The notes: generated by a model not told the origin, from the letters alone. 64,000 nucleotides of DNA from Trachelipus rathkii (GCA_015478945.1 JABUQX010014772.1:17501-81500), one strand, 5' to 3'; shown: positions 24,804 through 39,168, numbered from the stretch's first letter. Numbers and translations: made by a program.

Positions 24804-26045
24804 TTAATCAACGTTAGTGAATCCCACGTCCTGAATCCCTAGACTTAAGGCAGGATGATATCGGTCCAAGAGTTGGATTACTTGTACCTGTTGGGCTGCA
24901 GTGAGGTCCGCTTCGTCTAGTCGGAAAGCTTGGCTTAAGGTTTCGGGTGTCCATTCGCTGAACTCATTTGGGCTTTTCTCAGCTAATTCAACGATGTGAA
25001 CCGCTGGATCCTCCAGGGTCACTAATTCTGCTCTGGCTATTTTTATTCCTTTTTTCAATGTTCGTGGGAATTCGCTATGGTTTTGGGCGATTACTAGTGT
25101 TTTGTTTTCAACAAAATTGACCAAGGCCGGTTGTACCTTAATGCTTTTATGCAAGTCAGGATCAGCTTCTACCAGCACCATCTTTCCTGGAGAAAGCCTC
25201 TCATCATGTTGGATTTCGATGATGGCACATTGCTTAGGCTCTATGGTTACTGTCTCCACAAGTGAGCATGCCTGCTCCTCATCTAACCTTCCCTTTCTCA
25301 CGTCCACTGCTACCGTCTGCACATGATTCCCGCGTCTTATCACCAACTCCCGGTTGTACAGATCAGGCAGCAATCGTTCCTGTTTCAAAAGATCATACCC
25401 CATAACCAGGTCATACTCTGTGACCTGATCCGGGATTATGACAAAGCGACTTGGCTTCAGGACGTACTGGGTAGACAATTTCAAAGCGATGATCACTTCT
25501 CCCAGTACTGGGAACCTCACATTTCCTATACCAGTCACGCCCCGATAAGCGGTGGGTAATAGGGGACAGTTCTTCTTGTTCAACAAATGAAAACAACTGG
25601 CTGATATAAGGCTAACTTCAGCTCCTGTATCCACAAACGCGGTTATGGGTTCCATTGGCGGCTGATCCATGATGGTCACCTGCAATATGAGTGTTTCCGC
25701 TGATGCCTTTACCACATTGTAGGTAATGACTTTCTCTGGAAAAGAGTCATCTTCAACTTCATCAACAGTTTTATCCATCGTTTCTTTTGGATTCTCATTC
25801 AGGATCACTGAGCCTACTGGGAGAGCCGCTTCGGGCAGTTCGCTCTCCTCCTGTCGCTGTTCAATAAGATCGGTTTTTATCGGTGGAATTAGCTCTTCAT
25901 TCTGGGCAATAGCTTGAGGACTCTCCTGAGACCCTCCAGGATCATCCTCGGCTGAGGTTACTGTTTCTACTGTTTCTATTCTCTTATTCTCCAACATGAG
26001 GTCTTCCATGTCAGAGCCTATAAGTTTTCCGGCCGCTGTGTGCAA
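24804..26045 (-). CDS. Retropepsin-type aspartic protease region of the Gypsy element
   Basis: 413 open codons with no conventional start; it overlaps the 3' end of gag by 28 nt in the -1 register, so in an active relative it would be reached by ribosomal frameshifting. The catalytic motif FVDTGAEVSLIS has its Asp at about residue 139. A partner motif DLVMGYDLL follows about 75-80 residues later, as in dimeric retropepsins. The first 110 residues are acidic and unassigned; the 150 residues after the protease resemble the linker that precedes RT. Unlike gag and RT it is unbroken. Confidence 0.8.
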   Translation of the reverse strand: MHTAAGKLIGSDMEDLMLENKRIETVETVTSAEDDPGGSQESPQAIAQNEELIPPIKTDLIEQRQEESELPEAALPVGSVILNENPKETMDKTVDEVEDDSFPEKVITYNVVKASAETLILQVTIMDQPPMEPITAFVDTGAEVSLISASCFHLLNKKNCPLLPTAYRGVTGIGNVRFPVLGEVIIALKLSTQYVLKPSRFVIIPDQVTEYDLVMGYDLLKQERLLPDLYNRELVIRRGNHVQTVAVDVRKGRLDEEQACSLVETVTIEPKQCAIIEIQHDERLSPGKMVLVEADPDLHKSIKVQPALVNFVENKTLVIAQNHSEFPRTLKKGIKIARAELVTLEDPAVHIVELAEKSPNEFSEWTPETLSQAFRLDEADLTAAQQVQVIQLLDRYHPALSLGIQDVGFTNVD

Positions 26046-27444
26046 TCTTTGCCCAAATGGTCTCCGTTACAAAACGGACAATCCATTCGGGGTTTCGGAG
26101 GTTGACTTGGTTGCTTTGGACAATTGGGCACCAGATGCCCCACCTCCTTACAACGCAAGCACCGGTTTTGCCGCAAATAACAATCCTCATAGACGTGACC
26201 TCTCTTTCCACAAAATCGACACAAGGGTCTAGACCAACAGTCACCCATGGTATGACCCCTCTTTTTGCAATGGCTGCATGTTTGGGTTTGGGGAGAGGGA
26301 CCATTCCCATTTCTCGATTGATATCTGGGTGATTCATTACCTTGACTACTTCTAAAGGTCTGAGATGGGATCCCTCGAGGATGAGCGGGGTTGCGCGGAA
26401 TATTATTTGTAATGGGGGCCTGTTCTCTGCTAGCTATGGCTGCACTTTTGTTAATTGTCGGAGAACAACTATCATGGGGCTGCAGCTGAAGTTGCATTCT
26501 TTGACAGCAACACAATCCCTCATGCATCCCGTGTATTTGTGGTGCCAACTGATTTCTATTTGACAGTGTGGACATTTGGAGAGACTTCGTCAGGTCTATC
26601 GTCTCAATCGGCGACGTCTCCCTTCTGCTATGTTTTTCATAGATTTTGTCCGCGACCACCACAAACTGTTCCCACGGAATCAGTGATCCCCGTGTGACCT
26701 CGAAAGCCATCAAAGTGTCCTCAACTCGATTTCGCACAGCTGCTGGCAAACATTTGAGGAATCTTTCTCGAACGAGGGGCATGTTTTTCACATCATTTCC
26801 GGGGAACGCTCGCTGTGCCAAACCTATTAAGCGCAAGGCAAACAGGGGAATCTTCTCTTCTTCCTGCATGATGGCATCTGTGAACTTGGAGGTGTCGGTG
26901 TTCACTTCTTTGTCCAACTCGTCCTGTACCCAATGCAACAAGTTGGTCTTCACCAGTCATATTCAGAGGAAGTGGCTGCGACAATATGGTACGCTTCCAA
27001 AGCCGTACCCTGTAGATGGTTAGCCAATAAGGGAACTCTGCCCTCTGTCGATCCGGGAAATTGGGAATCACAATAGGTCTCAAATCTAATGAAGAATTGG
27101 ACCATTGTTTCTCCTGTCTCCATTTTGTATTTCCCTGGAGGAATCACCTTCCTGGGCTTGCGATCCACTGTTAGGGTCTGGAGTATGGTGGTCATGTTCT
27201 CCATTACTCTACTATTCTGCCTCATTACCTCCTTCATGTCCTGCGACTGTTGTAGCAAGACTTGCCAAACAGGGGAATCTGAAGAAATGGCTTCTGGATT
27301 TGGGTTCGGAATGGGGGTCTGATTATTATTCGTATGATGGTTATTACCATCTTGGTTAGGACCAGATTGAGGAGTCTCCTCCACATGTGCAGGTTTCTCC
27401 TCCTCCAACAAAGCATTCATGCCATCTGTCATTCTGGCAAACAA
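26018..27444 (-). pseudogene. Gag, two frames separated by one frameshift
   Basis: Frame 1 (27444-26950, 164 codons) starts MFARMTDGMN and reads into capsid-like sequence (RFETYCDSQFPG, LQGTALEAYHIV). Frame 2 (from 26953) continues it directly after EYDW, so a single-base change near 26950 broke one gag gene of about 475 residues. The C-terminus has three CCHC zinc knuckles in a row (CSHCKKRGHTMGDC, CRFCGKRGHVYEDC, CRCKEVGHLVPNC) and a fourth, CPFCNGDHLGKDC. The capsid part plus knuckles is typical of Ty3/Gypsy gag and would package the element RNA. Confidence 0.9.
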
Positions 27445-27555
27445 CTAACAAACACAAAACAACGAAAAGTAAAGGCCGGGTTACTCCCGATAAGTCAAAG
27501 AAAATGAGTGGTCAGAACACTCAGCAGCAGAGCAAGCCTCTTCAAAAGAAAACTA

Positions 27556-27568
27556 CGCTCTGCTACCA
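27556..27568 (-). promoter_or_regulatory. Candidate tRNA primer-binding site
   Basis: Minus strand TGGTAGCAGAGCG, preceded by CCTTTACATAATT. It resembles the TGGTATCAGAGC-type primer site used with initiator tRNA-Met in other LTR elements. If correct, the 5' LTR ends at 27574, beyond the point where the two LTR copies stop matching. Confidence 0.5.
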
Positions 27569-27573
27569 AATTA

Positions 27574-28139
27574 TGTAAAGGATTTTACGTAGAGGAGAAA
27601 TATGCTCACCTGGAATTCGGTCAGCACTAATCTTCCCCTGAAAAAGCTTCAGTAACAAGGGCTCCTCTGTTGATTGCGTGAGCACTGAAGTTATTTCTCT
27701 TCTCCTGATGGAGGGGGGATCCTTATAGAATTCTACTTTGTTATTTTCTCTTGAAGGGAGCACAACTGCTGCTGAGGAATATTGTTAAATATTTATTAAA
27801 ATGGGGTTCGGTACTATTGGAACGGGGTCTATTGCACTATGGAAGTTGACAACTCACCTCTCTGATGCTTTCTATAACTTTTTCTCTTTTTTTTTTATTT
27901 AAAAAAAACTTACAGGGGCCACACTCTTAAAAATAAACGAAGACAAATATTTTCTTTTATTACAAAATTTTAATCCGGTTTAGGAAAAAAAAAAGGTCTA
28001 TGTATGGGGTATGGGGCTATCTTTATTCCATCCTAAAATAAATAAATAAATCATGGATGGCCATCCAAAAAAATAATAAAAAATGATGAAAAAAATAATA
28101 AATGAATAATAATAATAATAAGAAAATAATAATAATAAT

Positions 28140-28180
<41 letters not shown>

Positions 28181-28790
28181 TTGGTGGACTCTAGATCATA
28201 CCTTGGGTAGTACCATAATTGGCACATAGATGTTGTAAATTAAGACGGGGTTGCTGCAGCTTCAGAAGCTCGGCAATTCCAGGGGGATATTTGACAAGTA
28301 ATATAGAAGGGGTGACTTCTCTTGTTTGCTTGTTGAAGTTCCTCTTTGTTGGTATCAAATTCGACAACGGAACCTTAAGAAGAAAGAAACATTACTATTC
28401 AATATCCTTCTTCATCTTCTTTTGTGAAAAAAAATAATTTATAAATTTAACAAAAACAATGTCTTACCCTATGTTGAGGGTTATCTTTTCTTCTCTTTTT
28501 CAACTTTTCCTATTTGGTATTAATCCTTGGTTGAAGTTTTGAAGTTATTTTTTTCTCTTGTATTTAGGGTGTCACATTCACAATAAAGTATTACAATTTC
28601 ACTACTAATTTGTCTTTTAAGTCTTTTAAGTAGTCTATCACGACTTCACTAACACAATTTTACTATCTTCAAATTCAAACAAGAAAAAAAACAGTATATT
28701 TTTCTTGTACTATTCTTCGATTTTCAAATTTTCAGTAGAATCAATCATCTGTTGGGGGAAGAGAAAAATAAGGAAGCTATAAAAACCACC
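27574..28790 (-). repeat. 5' LTR (right copy)
   Basis: From 27783 outward it matches the left LTR over about 1 kb. The right copy is repeatedly shorter by small deletions, for example around 28190-28300. The part 27574-27782 adjoins the primer site and may be the U5 end lost from the left copy. The outer end runs into (AT)n at 28795 and cannot be placed, so no target duplication is readable. Confidence 0.75.
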
Positions 28791-28791
28791 T

Positions 28792-29080
<289 letters not shown>

Positions 29081-29084
29081 GGGA

Positions 29085-30851
29085 TGAGGTTATTAGTAAG
29101 GAGGGTGGTAATGGGTAGAAGAAAGTTGAAGAATGGTAAATCTGCAGGTATAGATGAAATTACTAGTGAAATGATCAGAACGGAGCGAGATGGTGATTGA
29201 TTGGATTTGGAAGTTGGTAATAAAGCGTTTATGGAGGGTATAGTTCAAGGGATTGGAGGAGAGTAGTAATAGTACCCACTTATATAAGGGTAAGGAGAGA
29301 AAAAGAACTGTAGAAATTATAGGAATAAGACTGTGAGTGTTGTAGGGAAGGTATATGCTGGTATTTTGGTCGAAAGAGTGCGTCGAGTGACTGAAGGACT
29401 GATTGGTGAAGAACAAGGTGCGTTTAGGAGTGGTAGAGGATGTGTGGATCAAATCTTTACATTGAAACAAATGATTGAGAAAATGAGGAAAATAAATTGT
29501 ATTTAGGTTTTGTGGATTTGCAACAGGCGTATGATAGAGTTAATAGGGAAGCTTTATGGCAGGTGTTAGTGATATATGGTGTTGGTGGTAGGCTTCTGAA
29601 TGGAATCAAAAGTATGTATGGCGATAGTGAAGCGTGTGTAAGAATAAATGGTGTCAATGGTGATTGGTTTAGGATTAATAGCGGAGTGAGACAGGGTTGT
29701 GTTATGTCTCCTAGGTTATTCAATTTGTATATGGATGGGGTTATGAAAGAATTCGAGGAGGGATGGCAGGAAATGGTGTTAGAATGATGGAGAATGGAGA
29801 TGAGTGGAGGGTGCCCTACCTATTATATGCGGATGATTTGGTTCTGTGTGGCGAATCTGAAGAGAGTTTGAGAGGATTGGTAGAGAGATTTGGCAGGGTG
29901 TGTAAAAGGAGGGGTTTGAAAGTAAACGTAGATAAGAGTAAGGTTATGGTTGTGAGTGAGGACAGTCCTCAGTGTAAAGTTATGTTAGATGGTGAGCAGC
30001 TGGAACAAGTGTCTGAGTTTAAATATTTAGGGTATGTGTTGGATGAGAAGGGAACGGATGATGCAGAGTGTAGTAGGAAAGTTGTGAATGGCAGGAAAAG
30101 GTTGCTGGTGCAATTAAATCGTTGGTGAATGTAAAGGGACTAAGTCTTAAGTGCGCCAGGGAGTTTTGCAAGAAGGGTATGTTGTTACCTGTGTTATTGT
30201 ATAGTAGTGAGACTATGGTCTGGAATAAGAAGTATAGATCTAAAGTTCAATGTGTTCAGATGGACAATCTTAGGGGCATGCTAGGTGTGAGAAGAATTGA
30301 TAAAATGAGGAATGAACGTATTAGAGAGTTGTGTGGTGTGAAGAAAGGGGTAAATGAGAGAATAAATGAAAGTATGTTGAGATGGTTTGGTCATGTGGAA
30401 AGGATGAATGATAGTCGGTTGGTTAAGCGGATGTATAGTGGCAGTGTATTAGGAGCCGTCCGGCTGGGTACCCGAAGAAAAAGTTTGAGCCGGTGAACGA
30501 ATGTCTGAAGGAGAAGAAATGTGAGTTTTGGCAGAAGCGAGAATAAAAGGTGCATAATAGGAGTGAATGGCGGGAGATTTGTTGTAAGAGGGCATGGTTG
30601 TGGCCCACCTGGGCCAGGATGAACCTTACATTGACGATTTACCATAGTGAGGGTCCGTTGCGGTCCCATGAAGCTCGTAGGGTGGGGTTTCTGTCTGGGA
30701 CGAGTTCTCAGTAATTAATGGTACAGAGGGGGCAGTAAAGGCTGGGCTTTCCTTTCGACTTTTGTCATATTCTTCCTACTGCTTTTCTTTTCGATGCATG
30801 ACACGCACCTTACCCCCAGTCTTGGGGCAAAAAGGTTGATAAAGAAGAAGA

Positions 30852-30853
<2 letters not shown>
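29085..30853 (+). mobile_element. Non-LTR retrotransposon (LINE), 5'-truncated, copy 1
   Basis: The 3' two thirds of a LINE RT gene followed by a 3' UTR of about 300 bp (30550-30853) that ends in GATAAAGAAGAAGAAG, a short simple-repeat tail. The UTR contains GAGGGTCCGTTGCGGTC, which also appears reversed in copy 2 near 37330. The 5' end is cut inside the RT by an AT tract. The RT type, with conserved DNLRGMLG and WFGHVERM C-terminal motifs, is one I associate with crab genomes. Confidence 0.9.
29370..30540 (+). pseudogene. LINE reverse transcriptase pseudogene, copy 1
   Basis: Recognised pieces: GEEQGAFRSGRGCVDQ near 29408; VDLQQAYDRVNREALWQ near 29512; SGVRQGCVMSPRLFNLYMDG near 29680; active site LLYADDLVLCGES with the Asp pair at 29832-29837; SEFKYLGYVLDE near 30017; a C-terminal block WFGHVERMND near 30383. 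Frame changes occur near 29500, 29770, 30120 and 30480, so the polyprotein is broken. The endonuclease half is missing because of 5' truncation. The C-terminal region after RT normally holds a zinc-knuckle-like or RNA-binding segment. Confidence 0.9.

Positions 30854-30854
<1 letters not shown>

Positions 30855-30923
<69 letters not shown>
30855..30923. repeat. (AT)n microsatellite
   Basis: About 68 bp of perfect AT directly after the LINE tail. Confidence 0.95.
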
Positions 30924-30925
<2 letters not shown>

Positions 30926-31300
30926 CGGGAAGCGGTACGACGAATATAGTAATTAGCCGCTTCCCTGCGTAAATTCTGAATGTAATAGTGGTAAATAAAT
31001 TTTAAGCAAAAGTAAATCGTATAAATTAAGGTAATTCGGCAAAACAAATATGAACTCTACCTTTTCGTCTCTCCTTAGGAACGATGACACAGAATGAATC
31101 TCTCTTCTGTCCCTCGTCTGACTAACTATGAAGTGAAGATCGAATGGCAGTTGTCCACATCATTTTCAGGCATGAGGCTATCTCTAAAGGGAGGTATATG
31201 AGGAGGACTCTGATATCCTGCCACCAGAAGAGCCTTTGATCGTGTCTACGTAGATTTTCTTAACTTATCAACACAGCAACCATAAATCATTAATTTTATT
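30924..31300 (-). repeat. Possible LTR relic with terminal hairpin
   Basis: Begins with a hairpin: GGGAAGCGG at 30927 pairs with CCGCTTCCC near 30957. The layout resembles the LTR at 33174 (its own GGGGAGTGA/TCACTTCCCC hairpin, then AATAAATTAAG-like sequence), suggesting a related family. Sequence identity is low. Confidence 0.3.
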
Positions 31301-31587
31301 CCTTTTAGGTTAAACCAAATGAAAGTGTAGTTTTTCTGTTATAGTTTTTAATAAAACTCCTTCCGGATAGAAAAAACAATTATATATATGTATATACACA
31401 CAAACACGAATTAGAGTGTTTGTGAAGTAGACAAATTTTTTTTTCAAAAAAAAAAAACGTTTTTTTCACAGCCCTATATACACACAAACACGAAGTAGAG
31501 TGTTTGTGAAGTAGACAAATTACGATAATTGGTCAAATAGAAAATATACTGGTTCATACGTAAATAATGGAAAAAGAATCGAAAACT
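31301..31587. other. Stretch with a diverged short duplication
   Basis: CACACAAACACGAA followed by TAGAGTGTTTGTGAAGTAGA occurs twice (about 31396-31435 and 31480-31520). No gene recognised. Confidence 0.55.
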
Positions 31588-31830
31588 GTGTAGACATAAA
31601 CGTCTAACACCGAATATGTACAAAGGATTAATTAAAGGACATAAACGTCCAAAACAAAGATGATAACGAAAACGGTGTAGACTTAAACGTCTAACACCGA
31701 GTATTTAGACAGAAATTATTAAAGGACATAAACGTCCAAAACAAAGAGATTATAATATTAAAGGACATAAACGTCCAGAACAAAGAGATTATAATACTAA
31801 AGGACATAAACGTCCAGAACAAAGAGATTA
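31588..31830. repeat. Hairpin-bearing tandem repeat (GACATAAACGTC family)
   Basis: GGACATAAACGTCC starts at 31637, 31724, 31763 and 31802. A longer relative, GTGTAGAC-TAAACGTCTAACACC, occurs at 31588 and 31675. Spacing gives an 87-bp higher-order unit and then a 39-bp unit with AAAACAAAGAGATTATAAT. Each motif can form a short hairpin with GAC/GTC ends, extended differently in the two versions. Confidence 0.85.
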
Positions 31831-32250
31831 TAAATAATACAAAACTTATCTCAATTATAAGTTATGAAGGTAAATAGTTCCTTCAAGATAACTGTAATTA
31901 ATAAAGTAGATTCCTTGATGTGATGCAGTTCATTGATTATAGAAGCAGAGGATTTGAAAGAAGTCCTGTAAGAGAAGATCCAGCATAGTGAAATTCCATT
32001 AGATACTGGATAAATGGGAATCACAACACAAGCCAAGGAATGGCCTGTTATTTATGTAAATTCACCTATGTAATGTTGTTGATTACATATTTATACTTAT
32101 TATTTAGAGAGTATTTTACGATAAAATTGCAGTACTGGTTCGTATTGCAGCGGTCTCACCATTTCCTCCGATTCGTACGCTATAACCTCTCCAAAAATGT
32201 TTGTAAATATTGAGTTACTTGGAGGAGGGCTCAAGTTTAGCGGAGGGGGA

Positions 32251-32520
32251 TGTAAGGGGGGCTTTTGTACTGACAATTTGTATGGTAATTGTGGAGCTAG
32301 TTTTAAGGAGTGGGTCACATTTTTGCACAGCACAAAAACTTCATCAAGTTATCAAGTTTCACTGGAGATATATTATAATCATTTTATCACTTCAGTTATT
32401 AAAAGCTTTAGTAACCTAAACAAAAATAATGTCTAGATTTATCTTTCAGAACATTGATGAATGATATCTTTTTGGTAAAATTAATTTCTCTTTGCATATA
32501 TTTCCTTATTTCTTTTGGTA
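32251..32520 (+). repeat. Left arm of a 0.26-kb inverted repeat
   Basis: Begins TGTAAGGGGGGCTTTTGTAC and ends near TTTCCTTATTT. Its reverse complement lies at about 34659-34919, 2.1 kb away, with few differences. Shared blocks include GGAGTGGGTCACATTTTTGC and CTAGATTTATCTTTC. Between the arms sit an LTR and primer site. Confidence 0.85.
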
Positions 32521-32936
32521 ACCCTCTAAAATTTCATTTTCATCCCTTTCAGGATGCCTACGAGAATGCGGATCCAACCGAAGTTGATTTGTTTCGACGT
32601 ATCCAGGTTGGGATATACCTTCATCAACAGAAGACTTGTTTAAAGATCTACCACGGGGTAAACCTTCAGCAAAACTTTGACCTTGTGAAACAAATCGATC
32701 GGATAACCGTTTTTTGTCGTTCATTAATTTTGACATAAAATTGGTAAAATTTCGTCTTGATCTAATGAGTTCTCTACTTCATGTTTACTTATATTATTAG
32801 TATTTGAATACATACACGGATCGGAGCCATGCCTTCTAAGCATCGATCCTTGTTTACGCGCATATATTAACTCTTGTCTGTCTCTTTCCTCCAACTTTTT
32901 CATGTTGGGGGATTTAGGTATTAGCGAATAAGCCAT
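32506..32936 (-). pseudogene. Possible gag remnant of a second LTR element
   Basis: Two short minus-strand frames (32724-32936 and 32506-32736) lie just downstream of a primer-binding site at 33147-33164. They are charged (KKLEERDRQELIYARKQG) and low-complexity, with no recognised domain. Placement is the only argument for gag; they could be chance. Confidence 0.25.
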
Positions 32937-33146
32937 GCGTTTTAATTTATACTTTTATATGAAGAACTAAGAAGTGGTATAGTACCGAAAAAGAATTCAA
33001 AATATCTATGGGCGTTTGAAAGATGTCCAAACGACCGACGGAATTAAATCTGAACCAGCACTAAAACAAAAATTTAGTGTGAAATCTGTGAAGATCAACT
33101 GTGAAATGAATCACAATCATGCACCGTTGGCAAACAGAAACACGAA

Positions 33147-33164
33147 GTCCCTGTTCGGGCGCCA
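33147..33164 (-). promoter_or_regulatory. tRNA-Lys-type primer-binding site
   Basis: The minus strand reads TGGCGCCCGAACAGGGAC, the 18-nt complement of a lysine tRNA 3' end used by many retroelements. It is followed on the right by ACTTTTTATTG and a TG dinucleotide that would be the LTR edge. This marks a minus-strand LTR element whose coding region is nearly gone. Confidence 0.7.
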
Positions 33165-33173
33165 ACTTTTTAT

Positions 33174-33520
33174 TGTGTGATCTATGTTAAGGGGAGTGAT
33201 GCAATACAAAGCTAACCGTCACTTCCCCAGATGTAATTCTCACAGATGCAAGCGTAGTCTTTGAATAAATTAAGTTTGTTAAATAATGAAGTTCATAAAT
33301 AAAGGAATTATATTACCTTTCTTAACTCTTCCACTTCGGTCCGTCTTTCAGAGAAGAAAAGTATCTAAATCGTGTCCACACGAGAGCCAACCAATTAGGG
33401 ATTTCTCCTAATGGAGGGTCAACGAGTGAGACTTCGATTCTGATTGACCAACAGTGTCCGAGAGATTGTGATACGTGTTATTGAATTTCCTTTTTCTGAC
33501 AATTACACTTTAACACTGAA
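33174..33520 (-). repeat. LTR relic next to the tRNA-Lys primer site
   Basis: Starts (plus reading) TGTGTGATCTATG, then a hairpin GGGGAGTGA ... TCACTTCCCC at 33189-33227. The other end is not definable. No second copy of good identity was found; 30924-31300 is a distant candidate. Confidence 0.5.
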
Positions 33521-34105
33521 TTTAATACTTTGACAAAAACTAACTATGAAATGAAAAAAAAAACAATAGAAAGGTCTAAAAAAAGGATGTAATTGTTACT
33601 GTTTTAATAGAGCCGGATAAATAATAATACATATACGAGATACACAATTAGTATCCTCGTATTAACTTGAATTAATTGCAATTGACCTTCAACTGGCCAC
33701 GAGAAAGTATAGCGATAGTACTGGGTCGCGAAAATGATTATCGGAAATTTTTAAGGCAAAATCTGGGTAAGTAATTATTATTAATGAATATAAACTGCTT
33801 CTCAACTTAACTTAATGATATCAATGCTTTATATTTTTTCTAGTCCTTTAATTTAGAATATAATTCTCCACAATTTTGTGAAGGTATGAACTTATTTAAT
33901 TAGTAGAACTTGTAGTTATCTATCTTCAGTAATGCATGTAATCGTAGATTGAATGCAAATGTAGATTTAAGTAGTATTCTTTTTAGTTGAAAAGATATGT
34001 TTTCAGTTGATTTATAATTTGTTTTTCTTCCTTTCCAGAAATAAATCTTACTCAGACGAAGTTGTGATATACTCAGAAGTGAGACAGAAGCTTATAAAAT
34101 AAGAC
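33521..34105. other. AT-rich stretch without recognised genes
   Basis: May include the rest of the LTR. Nothing else recognised. Confidence 0.4.
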
Positions 34106-34109
34106 GTTC

Positions 34110-34214
34110 CTAGCCCAGCTTATGAATATAGCAAGAAAAGCTCCCAGCATATGAATACAGCATGAAAAGCTCCCAGCATACGAATGTAGCAAGAAAAGCT
34201 CCCAGCATATGAAC
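34110..34214. repeat. Short tandem repeat, about 29-bp unit
   Basis: Four units built on AGCAAGAAAAGCTCCCAGCA followed by TATGAATA, with a few changes between units. Confidence 0.85.
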
Positions 34215-34658
34215 CCTGTTAAGATAATAACTTTTAGCTTCTTTCACCTATTTTAAGTAAACTAATCTATTCTAATTAATAAACTTTAATTATAAATTAC
34301 TAACCCTTTTCTTTAAAATTAAAGAATTTCCAGAGGGGCGATAATATGATAAGAGACTAGATTGCTTCAGCACTTGACTTCGAATGAGCAAAACACAGAG
34401 GTCTGCAATACAAGCAAGGTATTCAATTTATTGATTTGAGTTTAGGATTAATTTCTTATATTAAATTAATTATTTTTAAATAAGCAATGCATCAACGAGA
34501 ATAAGCAACAAGCAAAGATAGAGATAGGTGCAAGACATACCTGGTATTTAATAAGTAATGTCTTTGATGAATATGAATGAGATATCTTCTATGAATATGA
34601 TCTTCTATGATAATAATATCTCCTTCCGCATTTACAATTTAAAGAATTTAAATTTAAA

Positions 34659-34915
34659 AAATAAGGAAATATATGCAAAGAGAAATTAATTTTACCAAAA
34701 AGATATCATTCATCAATGTTCTGAAAGATAAATCTAGACATTATTTTTGTTTGGGTTACTAAAGCTTTTAATATCTGAAGTGATAAAATTATTATAATAT
34801 ATCTCCATTGAAAATTGATAACTTGATGAAATTTTTGTGCTGTGCAAAAATGTGACCCACTCCTTAAAACTAGCTCCACAATTACCATACAAATTGTCAG
34901 TACAAAAGCCCCCCT

Positions 34916-34919
<4 letters not shown>
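34659..34919 (-). repeat. Right arm of the 0.26-kb inverted repeat
   Basis: Reverse complement of 32251-32520, ending GCCCCCCTTACA immediately before an AT tract. Confidence 0.85.
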
Positions 34920-36370
<1,451 letters not shown>

Positions 36371-36603
36371 AATTTGAGAGTAATTAATAAGTCAAATTTA
36401 AAGTGAGAGGTTTATCAACTCGGACATTATTTGAGGTTGGGTTAAATCTCCGTTCAATTCTATTTTTTCATGATTATCATTCATGATTATCTTTCTATAT
36501 TTTCATGATTAATCTATCTTCCTAATATGTTATCTACCGAAATTATATGATCTCTCATTTACAATAATGTGTGATCTGAGGAGGTACTAAAAATTAAATA
36601 TTT

Positions 36604-36611
<8 letters not shown>

Positions 36612-36683
<72 letters not shown>

Positions 36684-36686
36684 TTG

Positions 36687-36720
<34 letters not shown>

Positions 36721-36734
36721 TATATATATATATT
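36612..36734. repeat. (AT)n microsatellite
   Basis: AT tract of about 70 bp plus broken AT to 36734. The 230 bp upstream (36370-36611) hold nothing recognised. Confidence 0.93.
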
Positions 36735-37182
<448 letters not shown>

Positions 37183-37183
37183 T

Positions 37184-38660
<1,477 letters not shown>

Positions 38661-38662
<2 letters not shown>

Positions 38663-38975
38663 ATTGTGTCTCTGAGTACACTTAGCACACATTGTTTTTA
38701 AACCCAGACCATAGAATGTTTGTAAGCTGTAATGACGTAAAAAGAAAACTAGAGACACATATGTATTTAGAAAAATACTTAAGGCCCTTTAGAGTTTGAA
38801 ATTACGCCGTTCAAACTATTGTATGCCAAAACTTATTATAACCTGATCTTATTGGGTCCCTAACCAATTTAACCTAAAAGTTAATTTTTTTATCTGGCAT
38901 GTTGCAATGAAAGTCTATCGAAACATCAGTATCGTTTAAAAAATCGATCTTATATTACAGCAGCGACACAATTTA

Positions 38976-38978
<3 letters not shown>
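38661..38978. other. Non-repetitive stretch without recognised gene
   Basis: No gene recognised. A GTGTCTCTGAG near 38668 and CTAGAGACACA near 38750 form a weak inverted pair. Confidence 0.4.
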
Positions 38979-39062
<84 letters not shown>

Positions 39063-39072
39063 TATAGACATA

Positions 39073-39168
<96 letters not shown>
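38979..39168. repeat. (AT)n microsatellite
   Basis: Two AT arrays with a TTTTATAGACATATC spacer. Confidence 0.95.

Larger units (their letters stand above)
17712..28790 (-). mobile_element. Ty3/Gypsy-type LTR retrotransposon, decayed, with extra ORFs
   Basis: A complete-length element of about 11 kb on the minus strand. Order from its 5' end (right): LTR, tRNA primer site, gag, protease, RT, RNase H, OTU-like domain, integrase with GPY-like motif, acidic ORF, SGNH-like ORF, polypurine tract, LTR. RT-RNase H-integrase order and the zinc knuckles place it in Ty3/Gypsy (Metaviridae-like). LTR copies at 17712 and 27783 share long blocks but differ by many small indels. Gag, RT and integrase each carry frame breaks, so this copy is not competent. 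Two domains are unusual for the group; see findings. Confidence 0.9.

Noticed and set aside
31588..31830. Regular repeats with spacers resembling a CRISPR array
   Set aside because: Repeat of 14 bp, near-identical spacers and a eukaryotic context; it is a tandem satellite.
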